Of a stretch of 64,000 nucleotides of DNA, positions 31,537 to 41,185 are shown piece by piece. The notes under the pieces are model-generated. The model made no database searches, had not been told where the DNA came from, and saw only the letters and a list, made by a program, of their open reading frames with translations. Position 1 is the stretch's first letter. Every line of letters begins with the position of its first letter. Where the stretch lies: assembly GCA_030847615.1 (NCBI GenBank), contig JAUMIR010000015.1, positions 885,501 to 949,500 on the forward strand, given 5' to 3'. A program made the position numbers and the translations under genes. Source of the stretch: Gambelia wislizenii (Eukaryota > Chordata > Lepidosauria > Squamata > Crotaphytidae).

Positions 31537-31596
31537 TTTTGGATGGCAACTCCCAGAATCACCCAGCTGGGGGATTCTGGGAGTTGTCATCCAAAA
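31537..31596. repeat. 60-bp near-perfect hairpin
   Basis: Arms 31,537-31,565 and 31,568-31,596 are reverse complements with two mismatches and a 2-base loop. Each arm contains the 'gattctgggagttg' motif that is widespread in the window. An (ATT)n run follows at 31,599-31,631. Confidence 0.88.
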
Positions 31597-31631
31597 AGGG
31601 ATTATTATTATTATTATTATTATTATTATTT

Positions 31632-32040
31632 TGCAAGATCCTGGGAAAACAGGCCCAGCGGTGCCAAGGAGGGTGCCGGCATGCCACCGGCAGGCACAGC
31701 CTTCCCCCCTTTTTGCACGCCATGGAGGCCAGGAGAGCTAATGAGCAAAATCGTTAAGCCTCTCGGCTTCCATGTGCAGCTGTATGCGCTCCGCAGCCCT
31801 TTGGAGCGACTGCTCATAATGAGCAGAGGGCGCGCATGCACGCATGGCAGCGGCCAGGGTCGGGCTGGGTTTCCGCCGCCAGCTCGGATGGAGCCATTAG
31901 GGGCTTGTATAAATATCATTATGAGGGTGATTATCATGGGCGCAGATGGGCCTCCGCGAGGCAGGAGGGTGCCATGCTATGCCGACAGCATTAGCGCGCA
32001 AGAGATCTGGAATCTCTGATGCCAGATTCCAGAAGGGAAA
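31632..32040. promoter_or_regulatory. Strong candidate conserved non-coding element
   Basis: A roughly 400-bp non-repetitive block dense in transcription-factor-like words: 'gagctaatgagcaaaatcg', 'tgctcataatgagcagaggg', 'ataaatatcattatgagggt' and 'gattatcatgggcgcagatg'. The segment 'gagcagagggcgcgc' (about 31,820-31,834) resembles the core of a CTCF site. CpGs are retained. No frame explains the constraint-like texture. It lies about 13.5 kb upstream of the putative exon 1 and could regulate that gene or another; this is inference. Confidence 0.45.
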
Positions 32041-32187
32041 AGGTGTGGGGGTGTCCAGAAACAAAATACACACATACACCCAATATATTTTTCCATTAGC
32101 TGGCTAGAACCACACATAGTGGTAGAACTGGCACATAATTTGGACATTTTGGCAGTAGCACAGTAACCACGGTAGATCCCATTTCTT

Positions 32188-32275
32188 AGACTCATCGAAT
32201 CTTAGAGTTGGAAGGGACTCCCAAGGGCCATCTAGACTGTCCAACCCCCTAGCCTAACCTCCCAGCCTACAGGCA
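32188..32275 (-). repeat. CR1 LINE 3' end fragment
   Basis: Contains 'gaatcttagagttggaaggg' and 'gggccatctagactgtccaa', with a small internal duplication. Confidence 0.75.
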
Positions 32276-32382
32276 CTCTGAAGGCAAGGAACATGCAAAG
32301 ACAATTAAAACAGGATAGATATAAAACATATTGAAATAACTCTTTCAAAACTTTTTTTATTTTATTTTCTACATACCATATC

Positions 32383-32855
32383 TCTCTCTCTCTCTGGCTT
32401 TTCTTCGCAAACGAAGATTCAGGAAGGACTCATCCCGCGGTTTCTGCAAGCGCGCTGATGACTAAAAAGGCCAATCCGAGATAAACAAGTCCGGTTGCAA
32501 AAAGCACAGCAGAAGGTCTCCTTGGGTGATGTTTCTGGGTTGTGATTCTTTCTGCGTTGTCGTTTCTCTTCAAGACTTGTTCAGCGTGAGTTCTCAAATA
32601 AAACTGCAGCATTGTGGATAGTGCGTCTCCGTACCTCCCGATGTGAGGCCAGGGTGGACCATTGTTGGTGATCCATTTGGCCAAGCCTGAGATGTTGTTT
32701 CAGGGAGTCCTTGTATCGCTTTTTTGGAGTGCCCCTCTTACGCTGACCCGTGGCGAGTTCACCGTAGAGTAGTATTTTTGGGAGGCGATGGTCCTGCATC
32801 CTACAAACATGCCCTGCCCAGCGCAGCTGTGTTCTCAATATCATGGCCTCATACA
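32383..32855 (-). mobile_element. RTE-like LINE 3' end, copy 4
   Basis: The (CT)n run is followed by 'ggcttttcttcgcaaacgaa', which is the 3' hairpin end. Going right, minus-strand frames encode 'RIGLFSHQRA'-type finger remnants and 'YGELATGQRKRGTPKKRYKD'. It is truncated at about 32,855 ('cctcatacat') before the upstream part seen at 16.5 kb. Confidence 0.82.
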
Positions 32856-33215
32856 TATACTTGTTTATATACATCTGAGCATATACATCCACACCAAACA
32901 TTCATATCTTCTAATTTTGTTTCTGTCTATTTGTTTGATCATCTCCTGATAGCATTATGTTATTTGTAATTTACACTTATTTATTTGTCGTTTATACAAA
33001 CTTATTTCATACTCTCCTCCTTGCACACCATGTGACTTCCTTCTTGGTTTCCTTTTCTTTCTTATTTTTTTTTAAAAGCGCATCTTTCGCTGTCTTTTCT
33101 ACATATGTTCCCCTTTTCCTTTGACTGATTTCCCCTTCAAAACTTTTAAAGCAGCCTGAAAACAATCCTAGAATACCATTGTAAAATAGTTTTAAAAAGA
33201 GCAATTCCAGGCATT
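32856..33215. repeat. AT-rich stretch
   Basis: T-rich non-coding DNA with 'atttatttgtcgtttataca'-type words. It may be a retroposon tail, but I cannot assign it. Confidence 0.25.
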
Positions 33216-33790
33216 AAAGGCCATGTGGAACAGAACTGTTTTGGATGCCCACCGGAAGCTCAAGAGAGATGGAGCCAGCCTTACTTCCCTGGGTGGGAAG
33301 CACCATCCAGCAACATGGTGCTGCTATAGAAAAGGCCCTGTTACCTCCCCTTCCTCAATTTTTTTCCCATTTTGTGGGCCCGTGGACCAAACGCCCAAAT
33401 GTAGGGCCCATCCAATCTGGTGGTGCACCAGGATAACACAACCAAAACGCGTGAAGAACACCAACGGTCCATATGCGTTGGAGCCTCCAAAGGACACCCA
33501 TCTGGGCCTGTCCGTTTGTCGTGGGCTGCCCAACCGCAACCACCAGACACCATCCCCAGAGGAAGGAAGAGACGTGTTTTAATAAAACATACTTTATTTT
33601 AAGTGGCTGTTATTGGCTAAGGAAAGTCTCCCTCCTTTCCTTACCTGCCGGCTCAGTGACAGGCGGCGTGGAAACAGCGGCAGGGAGAAGAGAAGTGGTT
33701 TCTTTGAAATGGTCTCAGGCAACCGGCAAGGAAAGGCTCTCATGCCCTTGAGGAAAAAAACCCAAAATGGGTTATGGATGTGAACTTAGC
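33215..33790. other. Unannotated stretch
   Basis: Possible remains of a transposon at 33,215-33,350 and an AATAAA at 33,581, but no identifiable gene. Overlapping frames on both strands are low-complexity. Confidence 0.3.
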
Positions 33791-33794
33791 ATAG

Positions 33795-33945
33795 CATAGC
33801 ATCTTAGAGTTGGAAGGGACCCCCAAGGGCCATCTAGTCCAACCTCTTCTGCCATGGAGGGATAAACAACTCAAGCATTCCTGAAAAATCCCCATTCAAC
33901 ATCTGTTGAAAGATCTCCAAAGAAGGGGATTAGACCACCTTCCAA
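33795..33945 (-). repeat. CR1 LINE 3' end (same subfamily as 4,961)
   Basis: Contains 'atagcatcttagagttggaa', 'cctcttctgccatggaggga' and 'taaacaactcaagcattcct'. It is nearly identical to the copy at 4,961-5,090. Confidence 0.82.
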
Positions 33946-34169
33946 GGCAGTCTGTTCCCCAGAAGATGGAGGAAGGGGAGGCATTGGGAAGAAGTGCAAA
34001 GCCTGGGCAGCTTTTATACCCCACTTTCTCCCGAGTATGGGATGCAGCGCAGTCTCTCTGAGACCACCCGATCCACTTGGCCCCGCGTGCGCATGGCTCT
34101 CTCTCATGCTCACACGCATGTGTTCCCCCCAACTGCCCCTCTTATCAATTTGGTTACAAACCCTCCTGG

Positions 34170-34325
34170 AGAAGTAGTGTGGTGGAGGCTGTTTCTTGGG
34201 AGGCTTTTAAACAGAGGCTGGATGGCCAAATCTGTTAGGAGGGCTTTGATTGGGTATTAATGCAGGGCAGAATGGGGTTGGACTAGATGGCCTTTGTGGT
34301 CTCATCCAACTCTATGATTCTATGA
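34170..34325 (+). repeat. CR1 LINE 3' end
   Basis: Contains 'taaacagaggctggatggcc', 'gggttggactagatggcctt' and the terminal 'ctatgattctatga'. Confidence 0.85.
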
Positions 34326-34329
34326 AATG

Positions 34330-35205
34330 AACAGGAGAAAATTGTGTAGGGAAAACCCACGCCATCAGGAGAGGAAATGGAGTGTGTCCACGTTGCAACC
34401 ATTCGAAATGTGGAGGTGCAATCCAAGATTGGCGTTTTGATGCATTTACGGCACTTTTTTGGCAGACACATTGATACCAGTTCTCTGTCTCTATGGGATG
34501 GGTGGGGGGATTGTTAGCATTCTTTCTCTCCCGGTAACCCAGATGTGAGCTTCAAAATGCTCTTTTTGAAACCACCACACCAGGCTACAGATCACAAGAC
34601 AACTACTGACTGCTCAGTATGATGCTACAAAACTTTGTCTCCCTCCTCCCTCCCTGGTTGAAAAAAAGTGTGGGATCCTAGGGGCAGATTTTCAAGAAAC
34701 CCCACAGAGACTTGGAAAGAAGCAGTGTGTTATCTGGCAAGGAGGTACCTCTCCTGCTGGACTGTTAATTGATTAATCAATTCATTAATTTAAAAAGTTA
34801 ATTACACTTAGCTGGGAGAAACAGCCTGTAAGCACAGGGGCTAAAGAGATAATCTTCTTTTGCTGTCTCATCTCCAAAATCTCCCTCCCCACCCTACTTA
34901 CTGCCAAGGTCAAAGTGAAGAAAAGGGTGGTGTGGGATGGACCCACACCAAGCTGGAGGTCTGAACAACCCCCATTTCAAATTGGGTGCAAACATTATCA
35001 AAGTTTCCAGTTTTCAGAATGTAAGGAAAACCCTGGTGGATGAAAACTTGGGGGTGAGGGAATCCCCCATTTAGGAACTATAATTCCTGCATGGAGGACT
35101 ATAACACCCAAAATCCCCAGCCCATGTTGCTACTAACACCTGAAAGCCGTAGGAAATGCATCACAGGCCACATGATGGTGCGTACCAAAGGTGCTCAGCT
35201 CTCTC
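34330..35205. other. Unannotated, non-repetitive stretch
   Basis: I see no coding exon or interspersed repeat. The AT-rich segment 'ttaattgattaatcaattca' at 34,764-34,783 is an imperfect palindrome with homeodomain-like cores, possibly regulatory. Confidence 0.3.
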
Positions 35206-35207
35206 CT

Positions 35208-35375
35208 TTGAATTATGGTATCAGAGAGCTGGAAGGGATCTCAAAGGCCATCTAGTCCAACCCTGGACACAAGTAAATCATGCCTGAGAGATGCTCATCC
35301 AACTCTATCTAAAGACCTCTAAAGCTGGTGAGTCCACAATCTTCCAAAAAAGGTCCATATTCCACTGCCAAATAT
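35208..35375 (-). repeat. CR1 LINE 3' end, diverged
   Basis: The phrases 'ggtatcagagagctggaagg', 'ggccatctagtccaaccctg' and 'gatgctcatccaactctatc' mark an older CR1 terminus. Confidence 0.75.
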
Positions 35376-35377
35376 CT

Positions 35378-35640
35378 CTTGTTGTTGTTGTGAACTGCCA
35401 TCAAATCGACTTATACTTACTGTGACCCCAAGAATGAGAGACCTCCAAGTCAACCGGTCACCAACAATCCTGCTCAGTTCTTGCAAACTCAGGGTGGCCA
35501 TGGCTTCCTTGATGGAGTCTCTTCCCCTGTAATGCAGTCTCCTTCTTTTCCTACTTCCCTCCACCTTGCAAGCATTATTGTCTTTTCTAGTGAGTCCTGT
35601 TCTCAACCTTTGGTTCTCCAGGTGCATCTCCTTAGCATTA
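35378..35640 (-). mobile_element. RTE-BovB LINE, C-terminal and 3' end
   Basis: The minus-strand frame at 35,319-35,645 contains 'RDSIKEAMATLSLQELSRIV' and 'DRLTWRSLILGVTVSISRFD', which correspond to the end of BovB polyproteins (the 'LQELvkDReaWRaaVhGV' region). The (TTG)n at 35,380-35,393 is the tail. It is probably the downstream part of the same copy as 36,368-37,030. Confidence 0.75.
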
Positions 35641-36367
35641 GCCATACTGGCTGAGACTTCTGGGAGTTGGAGTCCAAAATATTTAAAGGACCAACGGTTG
35701 GGAAACCCTGGACTACAGCTTCACTTTAGCGCTCTTGGCTTCTAGGGAGAGTTCAGGCTTGGTGTGCTCTTGGACCTGTTTATTTATCTTCTTAGCAGTC
35801 CACAGTGCAGATTTTCACAAGGGGCCAAAATGCCCCGTTATGGAATAACGTAAATCTTTCACACACTTACCTTAATTCTGCGCAGGAATGGGCTCCCCCT
35901 CCCCTCGCTGGCCAGCCGTAAATGCAACCGTCCTAAGGCTGCTTTTACAACCGGTCATCTGAAACGTTATCACTTGAATGCGTGATAACGGCCAGGCGAT
36001 AAATTCAAAAAATAAAACTCCCCAAACATCAAATCAGTTCACCGAGCATAAAAACACACTTTAAATCACACAATCAAAATAGGGAGGATAAAATAAAGGG
36101 TGCCACTTACCTTGATGTCCAGATCGTACAAAGAAGTGCTTGGAACAGACCTCCCCTCCGCGGATGTCATTTCGGAACGGGGCTCCTGTTCGCACACCTG
36201 TCATTGCGTGATAGTGACGGAACGGGAGGTCTATTCACGATGAAAAATAGTGATTACATTGTTCCAGAACAGTCATGGTAGCCAAATGGATGCAGGACAG
36301 AACGGGGTCAATGTCGTCCGAAAGGGAAAACCTTTGCCGCCCCTGTTCTGTTCCTGCCATGGGATAT
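35641..36367. repeat. Insertion interrupting BovB; contains hairpin repeat copy B
   Basis: It separates two BovB parts. At its left edge lies 'cttctgggagttggagtcca'. It contains a perfect 9-bp-stem hairpin (35,965-35,973 and 35,982-35,990) and two 'cacttacct' words (35,868 and 36,103). Copy B of the unclassified repeat, at 36,100-36,367, shares 'tgatgtccagatcg' and 'gcgtgatagtgacgg'-like phrases with 21.4 kb. No transposase is visible. Confidence 0.5.
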
Positions 36368-36587
36368 ATCGCCCGTGTGAAAATCTCCAGTACCTGCAGA
36401 ACATTTCAAATGAGTTGATTTTCTTCCTATCAGCTTTCCTCACTATCCAGTTTTCACAACCACACATAGAAATAGGAAATACAATGGCATGGACAACCAT
36501 AACTTTAATATTCAATGATATATCTTGATACTTCGGGATCTTGTCTCGTTCCTTCCTGGCTCCCCTTCCAAGGCCCAGGCTGCTGAC
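36368..36587 (-). mobile_element. RTE-BovB LINE reverse transcriptase C-terminal region
   Basis: The minus-strand frame (36,273-36,638) encodes 'IKVMVVHAIVFPISMCGCEN' followed by 'WIVRKADRKKINSFEMFC'. This is the BovB region just after the reverse transcriptase (family pattern 'MVFPVVMYGCESWTvkKAE...DAFELWCW'). It is interrupted at about 36,588 by a miniature transposon and continues at 36,801. Confidence 0.82.
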
Positions 36588-36800
36588 ACACTGCAGAAAT
36601 AATACAGTTTGACACTGCTTTAACTGCCATAGCTCCATCCTATGGAATCCTGGGATTTGTAGTTGGTTGTGGTACCAGAACCCTCTGCCAGAGAAAGCTA
36701 AATATTGCTCATAAAACTACAGATCCCAGAATTCCATAGCACTGAGCCAGGGCAGTTAAAGAGGGGTAAAACTGGGTTATTTCTGCAGTGTGGCAGCAGC
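36588..36800. mobile_element. Palindromic miniature transposon, copy 2, inside BovB
   Basis: The left end 'cactgcagaaataatacagt' mirrors the right end 'gggttatttctgcagtgtgg'. Internal 'aatcctgggatttgtagtt' mirrors 'aactacagatcccagaatt'. BovB sequence lies on both sides, so this insertion is younger than the BovB copy. Confidence 0.8.
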
Positions 36801-37030
36801 CTTAGTCGTCTTCTTCTGATTTCTTCACTGCAGTCTCTATTCTGATTAATGACTGAGCCAAGGTATGGAAAATCTTGAACTATTTCTATGTCTTCATCTT
36901 ATGCAAACCTTCTGCAACTACTTCATGCAACTACTTTAAAGTTATGCAAACCTTCTGCAACTACTTCATGCAACTACTTTAAAGTTATGCAAACCTTCTG
37001 TGGTCATTATTTTTGTTTTCTTAATGCTCA
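36801..37030 (-). mobile_element. RTE-BovB LINE, upstream continuation
   Basis: The phrases 'tcttcactgcagtctctatt', 'ctgagccaaggtatggaaaa' and 'gtcattatttttgttttctt' are typical reversed BovB coding sequence. It is disrupted by a 43-bp tandem duplication. Confidence 0.65.
36899..37000. repeat. 43-bp tandem duplication
   Basis: The word 'atgcaaaccttctgcaacta' starts at 36,901 and 36,944, and again in part at 36,987: two full units plus a partial, 43 bp each, almost without divergence. It lies inside BovB sequence, so it is recent relative to that insertion. Confidence 0.9.
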
Positions 37031-37084
37031 ACTGTACACCTGCCTTTGCAGAAGAATAGAGATTCTACCTAAACATTGGGAAGA

Positions 37085-37285
37085 ATTTCTTAAACAGCTC
37101 TTACAGTTAACCAAATTCTTCCCAGTGTTTAGGGGGAATCTCTGTTCTTGCCATCTGAATGCATTGGTTCGGGTTCTAGCCTCCAGAGCAGCAGAAAAGA
37201 ACCTCTCTCCATCTTTCTACATGGCATCCCTTCAGATATTTAAATACCATTATCACCTAACCTCTCAATCTTCTCCAAGATAAGC
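37085..37285 (-). mobile_element. CR1 LINE coding remnant, degenerate
   Basis: The phrases 'gtttagggggaatctctgtt', 'tccagagcagcagaaaagaa' and 'catcccttcagatatttaaa' are the reversed CR1 C-terminal region with many substitutions. It is older than the other CR1 copies. Confidence 0.7.
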
Positions 37286-37599
37286 TTTTGAAACAAGGTC
37301 TTGGAGGAGAGTCTGAGAAATGGCACGGACCACCAAAAAGACCAATAAATGGTTCCGAGAGCCTGAACTGGGCCTGAACTCTCCCTAAAAGCCAACGTGA
37401 CTAAACCAAGGCTGTCATAACTTTGGAAATTTCTTGAGAGGAGCCGCCTCATCGGAAAAGATGGTAACACTGTGGAAAATGAACACTCCCCTGCTGCTGC
37501 TAGGCTACCACCACCTCCCTGCAAATTTTGCCACCCTGAGGCAACTGCTTCACTCTACCTCAGAGTAGAGCCGGCCCCTAACCATTTTCCCTGGGTGAC

Positions 37600-37681
37600 T
37601 GACTAAACCTCAGCCTCCCCTCCAACATTTCACAGGTGAAAACCAGGAGACGTGTAGCCAAGTGACATCAGAGCACAGTCA
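37600..37681. repeat. Unclassified dispersed repeat X, copy C, left part
   Basis: The phrases 'aacatttcacaggtgaaaac', 'gagacgtgtagccaagtgac' and 'cagagcacagtcaag' match the left half of copies A and B. The copy is interrupted here by CR1 and resumes at 38,468. Confidence 0.6.
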
Positions 37682-38467
37682 AGACAAGCTAGAAGGTGTC
37701 CAGAGGAAGGTGACCAAAATGGTGGGAGGTCTGGAAGCCATGATGCCCGATGAGGAGCGGCTTAGAGAGCTGGGTGTGTTTAGCCTGGAGAAGAGAAGGT
37801 GAAGAGGGGACATGATGGCCATGTTTAAATATTTGAAGGGATGTCATATTGAGGATGGGGCAAGCTTGTTTTCTGCAGCTCCAGAGACTAGGACACGGAG
37901 CAATGGGCTCAAACTGCAGGAAAAGAGATTCCACCTCAACATTAGGAAGAACTTCCTGACAGTAAGAGCTGTTTGGCAATGGAATGCACTGCCTCATAGT
38001 AGTGTGGTGGACTCTCCTTCCTTGGAGGTTTTTAAACAGAAGCTGGATGGCCATCTGTCGGGAGAGCTTTGATTGTGTCTTCCTGCAGGGCAGAATGGGG
38101 TTGGACTAGATGACCCTCGGAGGTCCCTTCCAACTCTACGATTCTATGATTCTATGTCTTGGAGTGTGGTGGAATCTCCTTCTTTGGAGTTTTTTAAACA
38201 GAGTCTGGATGGCCATCTGTCTGGAATGATTTGACTGTGTATTCCTGCAAGGCAGAATGGGGTTGGACTGGATGGCCTTTGGGGATCTCTGCCCACTCTA
38301 GGATTCTAGGATTGTGTCTTCCTGCAAGGCAGAATGGGGTTGGATTGGATGGCCCTTGGGGGTCTCTGCCCACTCTAGGATTCTAGGATTGTGTCTTCCT
38401 GCAAGGCAGAATGGGGTTGGATTGGATGGCCCTTGGGGGCCTCTTCCCACTCTAGGATTCTATGATG
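37682..38467 (+). mobile_element. CR1 LINE 3' fragment with tandem 3' termini, inserted in repeat X
   Basis: The plus strand begins at the CR1 'gacaagctagaaggtgtcca' block and encodes '[20 protein letters not shown]' and '[20 protein letters not shown]' (37,812-38,072). After the normal 3' end at about 38,155, the terminal part is repeated. One extra copy runs to about 38,300, then units of 80 bp ('ttgtgtcttcctgcaaggca' at about 38,311 and 38,391) continue to 38,467. Confidence 0.88.
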
Positions 38468-38645
38468 ACAAAAGTTATGAATGAAGAACACACAAACTAG
38501 GAGAAGCTGCAGCAGTTTGCTTTTCTCTGCGCTATCTGGGAAGGGCAAGATTCAGCCCTTTCCTGCCCTGTCCTCTCCCCACTCCCTATTAATGGAGTGC
38601 AAATTCCTTTTGCACTTTGAACTCAGGTTCTAGCCATTGAAGTCA
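38468..38645. repeat. Unclassified dispersed repeat X, copy C, right part
   Basis: Resumes with 'gctgcagcagtttgcttttc', 'tatctgggaagggcaagatt' and 'ttttgcactttgaactcagg', matching copies A and B. Confidence 0.6.
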
Positions 38646-38649
38646 TTAT

Positions 38650-38795
38650 TAGTAATAATCTGAATATCTTGTACTATGAATAGCTTAGGTTGAGTTAGGT
38701 ACATTGACCTGGGATAAACACATGAGCCCCCAAAATTAAGCATTGCAGGGGCCCCCCAAATTCCTTAAACCAGTCCTGAGCATCCCTTTGGGCCA
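38650..38795 (-). repeat. Single reverse copy of the 154-bp unit
   Basis: The phrases 'tagtaataatctgaatatct', 'gaatagcttaggttgagtta' and 'ccttaaaccagtcctg' are the reverse complement of the units at 11.8-12.3 kb. Confidence 0.75.
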
Positions 38796-38799
38796 GAAG

Positions 38800-39655
38800 A
38801 GGGGCACAGCAGCAGTGTCCTCTCACTGCGACCAGGAGGCAGCAGTGAGCTTTCGGAGAAGCCCGGCTCTTCCTCTGCAACTTTACCAGGAGTGGGAAGG
38901 TGGAAGTTTCTCCACCACCATCCAGGCCGGAAGATGAGAATCAGCAGCCTTGAGAAAGCCTTGGGGAGGCATGGATCCGTCCCCCTGCCAGTCTCTTCCC
39001 AGCACTTTGCTCAGGCTGGGGACCAAGTGTGCATATGTGTGCATGTGTGTGCATGTGGGATGGAGAGGGGGCTGTGTTGCCATGGAGACCACCTCCTGAG
39101 TTGTGCCTGGGGCGAAGAAATTGGGCTAGAAAGCAACCCAGAGCCCTTTCTTCACACACCCCCTCTTCCCGCCAGCAAATCGCCAGGGGGGCAGGAGCAA
39201 GTTGGAGGGTGCTGGAGGGCAGGGGAGCATCCCTTTGAAGTTGTCTGTTTTGGGGAGAGAGCCCCGTAGGAAGGACTCTTAAAATCTGGCCTGGGTGGCC
39301 CAAGAGAAAGGAGAGGAGGTGGCCTACTAGGGGCCAGACTGGCGGGTGGTTTGTTTTTTTCCCTGGCTAGCTCTGGCTGCCTTCTCCAGTGGATAATGGG
39401 AGCACCAGTCCAACAGGCAATAAGAGGATCCGCAGTCTAAAAACAGGGAGGAAATTACTCCAGAGGGTCACATTTGGCCTGATGGCCTCTTGGATCAGGT
39501 CAAAATGCCTTTCCGAGGAGATCTGCATGGGCAGAGAGGGTGGTCTTCTCATAGAGGGGGTCTTCTCTCTCTCGGTGCCCATGGTGCTGGCTGGCATGGC
39601 AGACATGTGAGGCTTTTCTTGTGGCCCTGGTGGGGCTCTGGTGTCTGCCATGCCA
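38800..39655. other. Unannotated stretch
   Basis: GC-rich, with a (TGTGCA)n-like run near 39,030-39,056. Overlapping frames on both strands have no domain. I see no repeat signature. Confidence 0.35.
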
Positions 39656-39760
39656 CCAAGGCCGGTTTAAGGGCCCTGCAGCACCCAAAACCCTGTCATT
39701 GTGCGGGGCCCCTTTGCAACCCTCCTCCTGCAAGAAACATTATTAGCAGTAATCTAAATC
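39655..39760 (-). repeat. 154-bp-type unit, part split by RTE-like LINE
   Basis: The phrases 'ggccggtttaagggccctgc' and 'aacattattagcagtaatct' belong to the 154-bp family. The other half is at 40,199-40,312. Confidence 0.55.
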
Positions 39761-39761
39761 T

Positions 39762-40198
39762 CTTTCTCTCTGGCTTTTCTTCGCAAACGAAGATTCAGGA
39801 AGGACTCATCCCGACTTTCTGCAAGCGCGTTGATGACTAAAAAGGCCAATCCGAGATAGACAAGTCCGGTTGCAGAAGGCACAGCAGACGGTCTCCTTGG
39901 GTGATGTTTCTGGGTTGTGATTCTTTCTGCATTTTCGTTTCTCTTCAAGACTTGTTCGGTGTGAGTTCTCAAATAAGGCTGCAGCATTGTGGATTGTGCG
40001 TCTCCATGTCTCCCGATGTGAGGCCAGGGGCAGACCACTGTTGGTGGTCAATTTGGCTGAGCCTGAGATGTTGTTTCAGGGAGTCCTTGTATCGCTTTTT
40101 TGGAGCGCCCCTCTTACGCTGACCCGTGGCAAGTTCACCATAGAGTACTATTTTGGGGAGGCAATGGTCCTCCATCCTAGAAACGTGCCCTGCCCAGC
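39762..40198 (-). mobile_element. RTE-like LINE 3' end, copy 5
   Basis: A short (CT)n run precedes 'ggcttttcttcgcaaacgaa'. Minus-strand frames encode 'ASHRETWRRTIHNAA' and, further upstream, 'YGELATGQRKRGAPKKRYKD'. It ends at about 40,198 in 'cgtgccctgcccagc'. It lies within a 154-bp-family unit. Confidence 0.82.
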
Positions 40199-40312
40199 AG
40201 AATATCCTGTACTGTGAATAGGTTAGGTTACATTGACCTGACATAAACATATGGGCCCCCCAAAATAAAGTATTGCAGCCTCCCCCCAAATTCCTTAAAC
40301 CAGTCCTGCATA
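40199..40312 (-). repeat. 154-bp-type unit, other part
   Basis: The phrases 'aatatcctgtactgtgaata', 'aaacatatgggccccccaaa' and 'ccttaaaccagtcctg' complete the unit interrupted at 39,760. Confidence 0.7.
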
Positions 40313-40489
40313 CCAGCCAGGGTGCCAAATGGGTGGAGGTTTGGAAAACCCTCAAAATGGAGGCAGAGTCAGTGGCTGCTGAGGACGCAAAGGCCTGGCG
40401 GTGGGTGCGTTTTCCAGGGAGGTGGTGGTCTCCCTCCTTCCTCCATCCCCCCCACTTCACTCTCAGAGACTGGGCATGGCCCTCGTAGC

Positions 40490-40610
40490 TAGAGCAGTGT
40501 AGTGGTTAGAGTTGCTTGCTAGGTTCAGATTCCAGGTGAAGGCAATGAGGTGGAATCCTAAACCTTGCCAAGAAACCCCCAGAAGAGGGTTGGCATTACG
40601 TTGCTTTTAG
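40490..40610 (+). repeat. Degenerate tRNA-derived SINE
   Basis: The phrases 'gcagtgtagtggttagagtt' and 'ccttgccaagaaacccccag' suggest a SINE with a central deletion. Confidence 0.45.
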
Positions 40611-40611
40611 A

Positions 40612-40785
40612 GAGCCAGCGTGTGGGGTAGTGGTTTGTGGACTGGACTGGGATGTCAGTGGGAAGACTGGGGTTCAAATCCCCTTTGCTCGTCCATGGAA
40701 ACCCACCGGGTGACCTTGGCAAGTCCCACTTTCTCAGCCTCAGAGAATTCTTGCCAAGACACCTTATGAGTGGCAAGATAAGGTT
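40612..40785 (+). mobile_element. tRNA-derived SINE, 5' part
   Basis: Head with 'ggggttcaaatcccctttgc', body 'cactttctcagcctcagaga' and 'ttcttgccaagacacctt'. The normal 3' end is missing; the sequence passes into the LINE fragment that follows. Confidence 0.75.
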
Positions 40786-40789
40786 TAAA

Positions 40790-41185
40790 TGTGGCAGAAT
40801 CACTGGTACCCTGCTCTCTGAAACAGGGAACAACAACATGGAAGTAGAGTCCTCGAATCATATTCTTTTATATTGCCAATTTTATACTCAAATTCGTCAA
40901 CGTATAGTCTATCCCCTGGTCAGTATGATGAGGGGAAGATCAGAAATCTTCTATATAAAATTTTTGATGGAAGACAAATGCCCAAAGGTTACTCTAGCTG
41001 TAGCCAAATTTCCTTCAGAAGCTGCCCAGATTAGAACTCTTTTTGTACAAAGAAATGGCCAGAGTGTAATTTAGGAATTTTATATGTTGCCGTCATATGC
41101 AGGTTTTATTGTTGATTGTTCTTACTGTTTGTACGTGTAAACTTTGGGTCTATCAACCGCAATAAATAATGACTGACTGACTGAG
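40790..41185 (+). mobile_element. Non-LTR retrotransposon C-terminal fragment of uncertain clade
   Basis: The frame at 40,637-41,074 ends with 'ESSNHILLYCQFYTQIRQRI' and about 55 further residues to the stop. The E-x4-H-x4-C spacing followed by a helical tail is typical of the C-terminal zinc-finger region of several LINE groups. It ends in 'aataaataatgactgactga', a microsatellite-like tail. It lies between SINE sequences. The first part of the frame (before about 40,800) is SINE-derived and not part of the protein. Confidence 0.55.
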
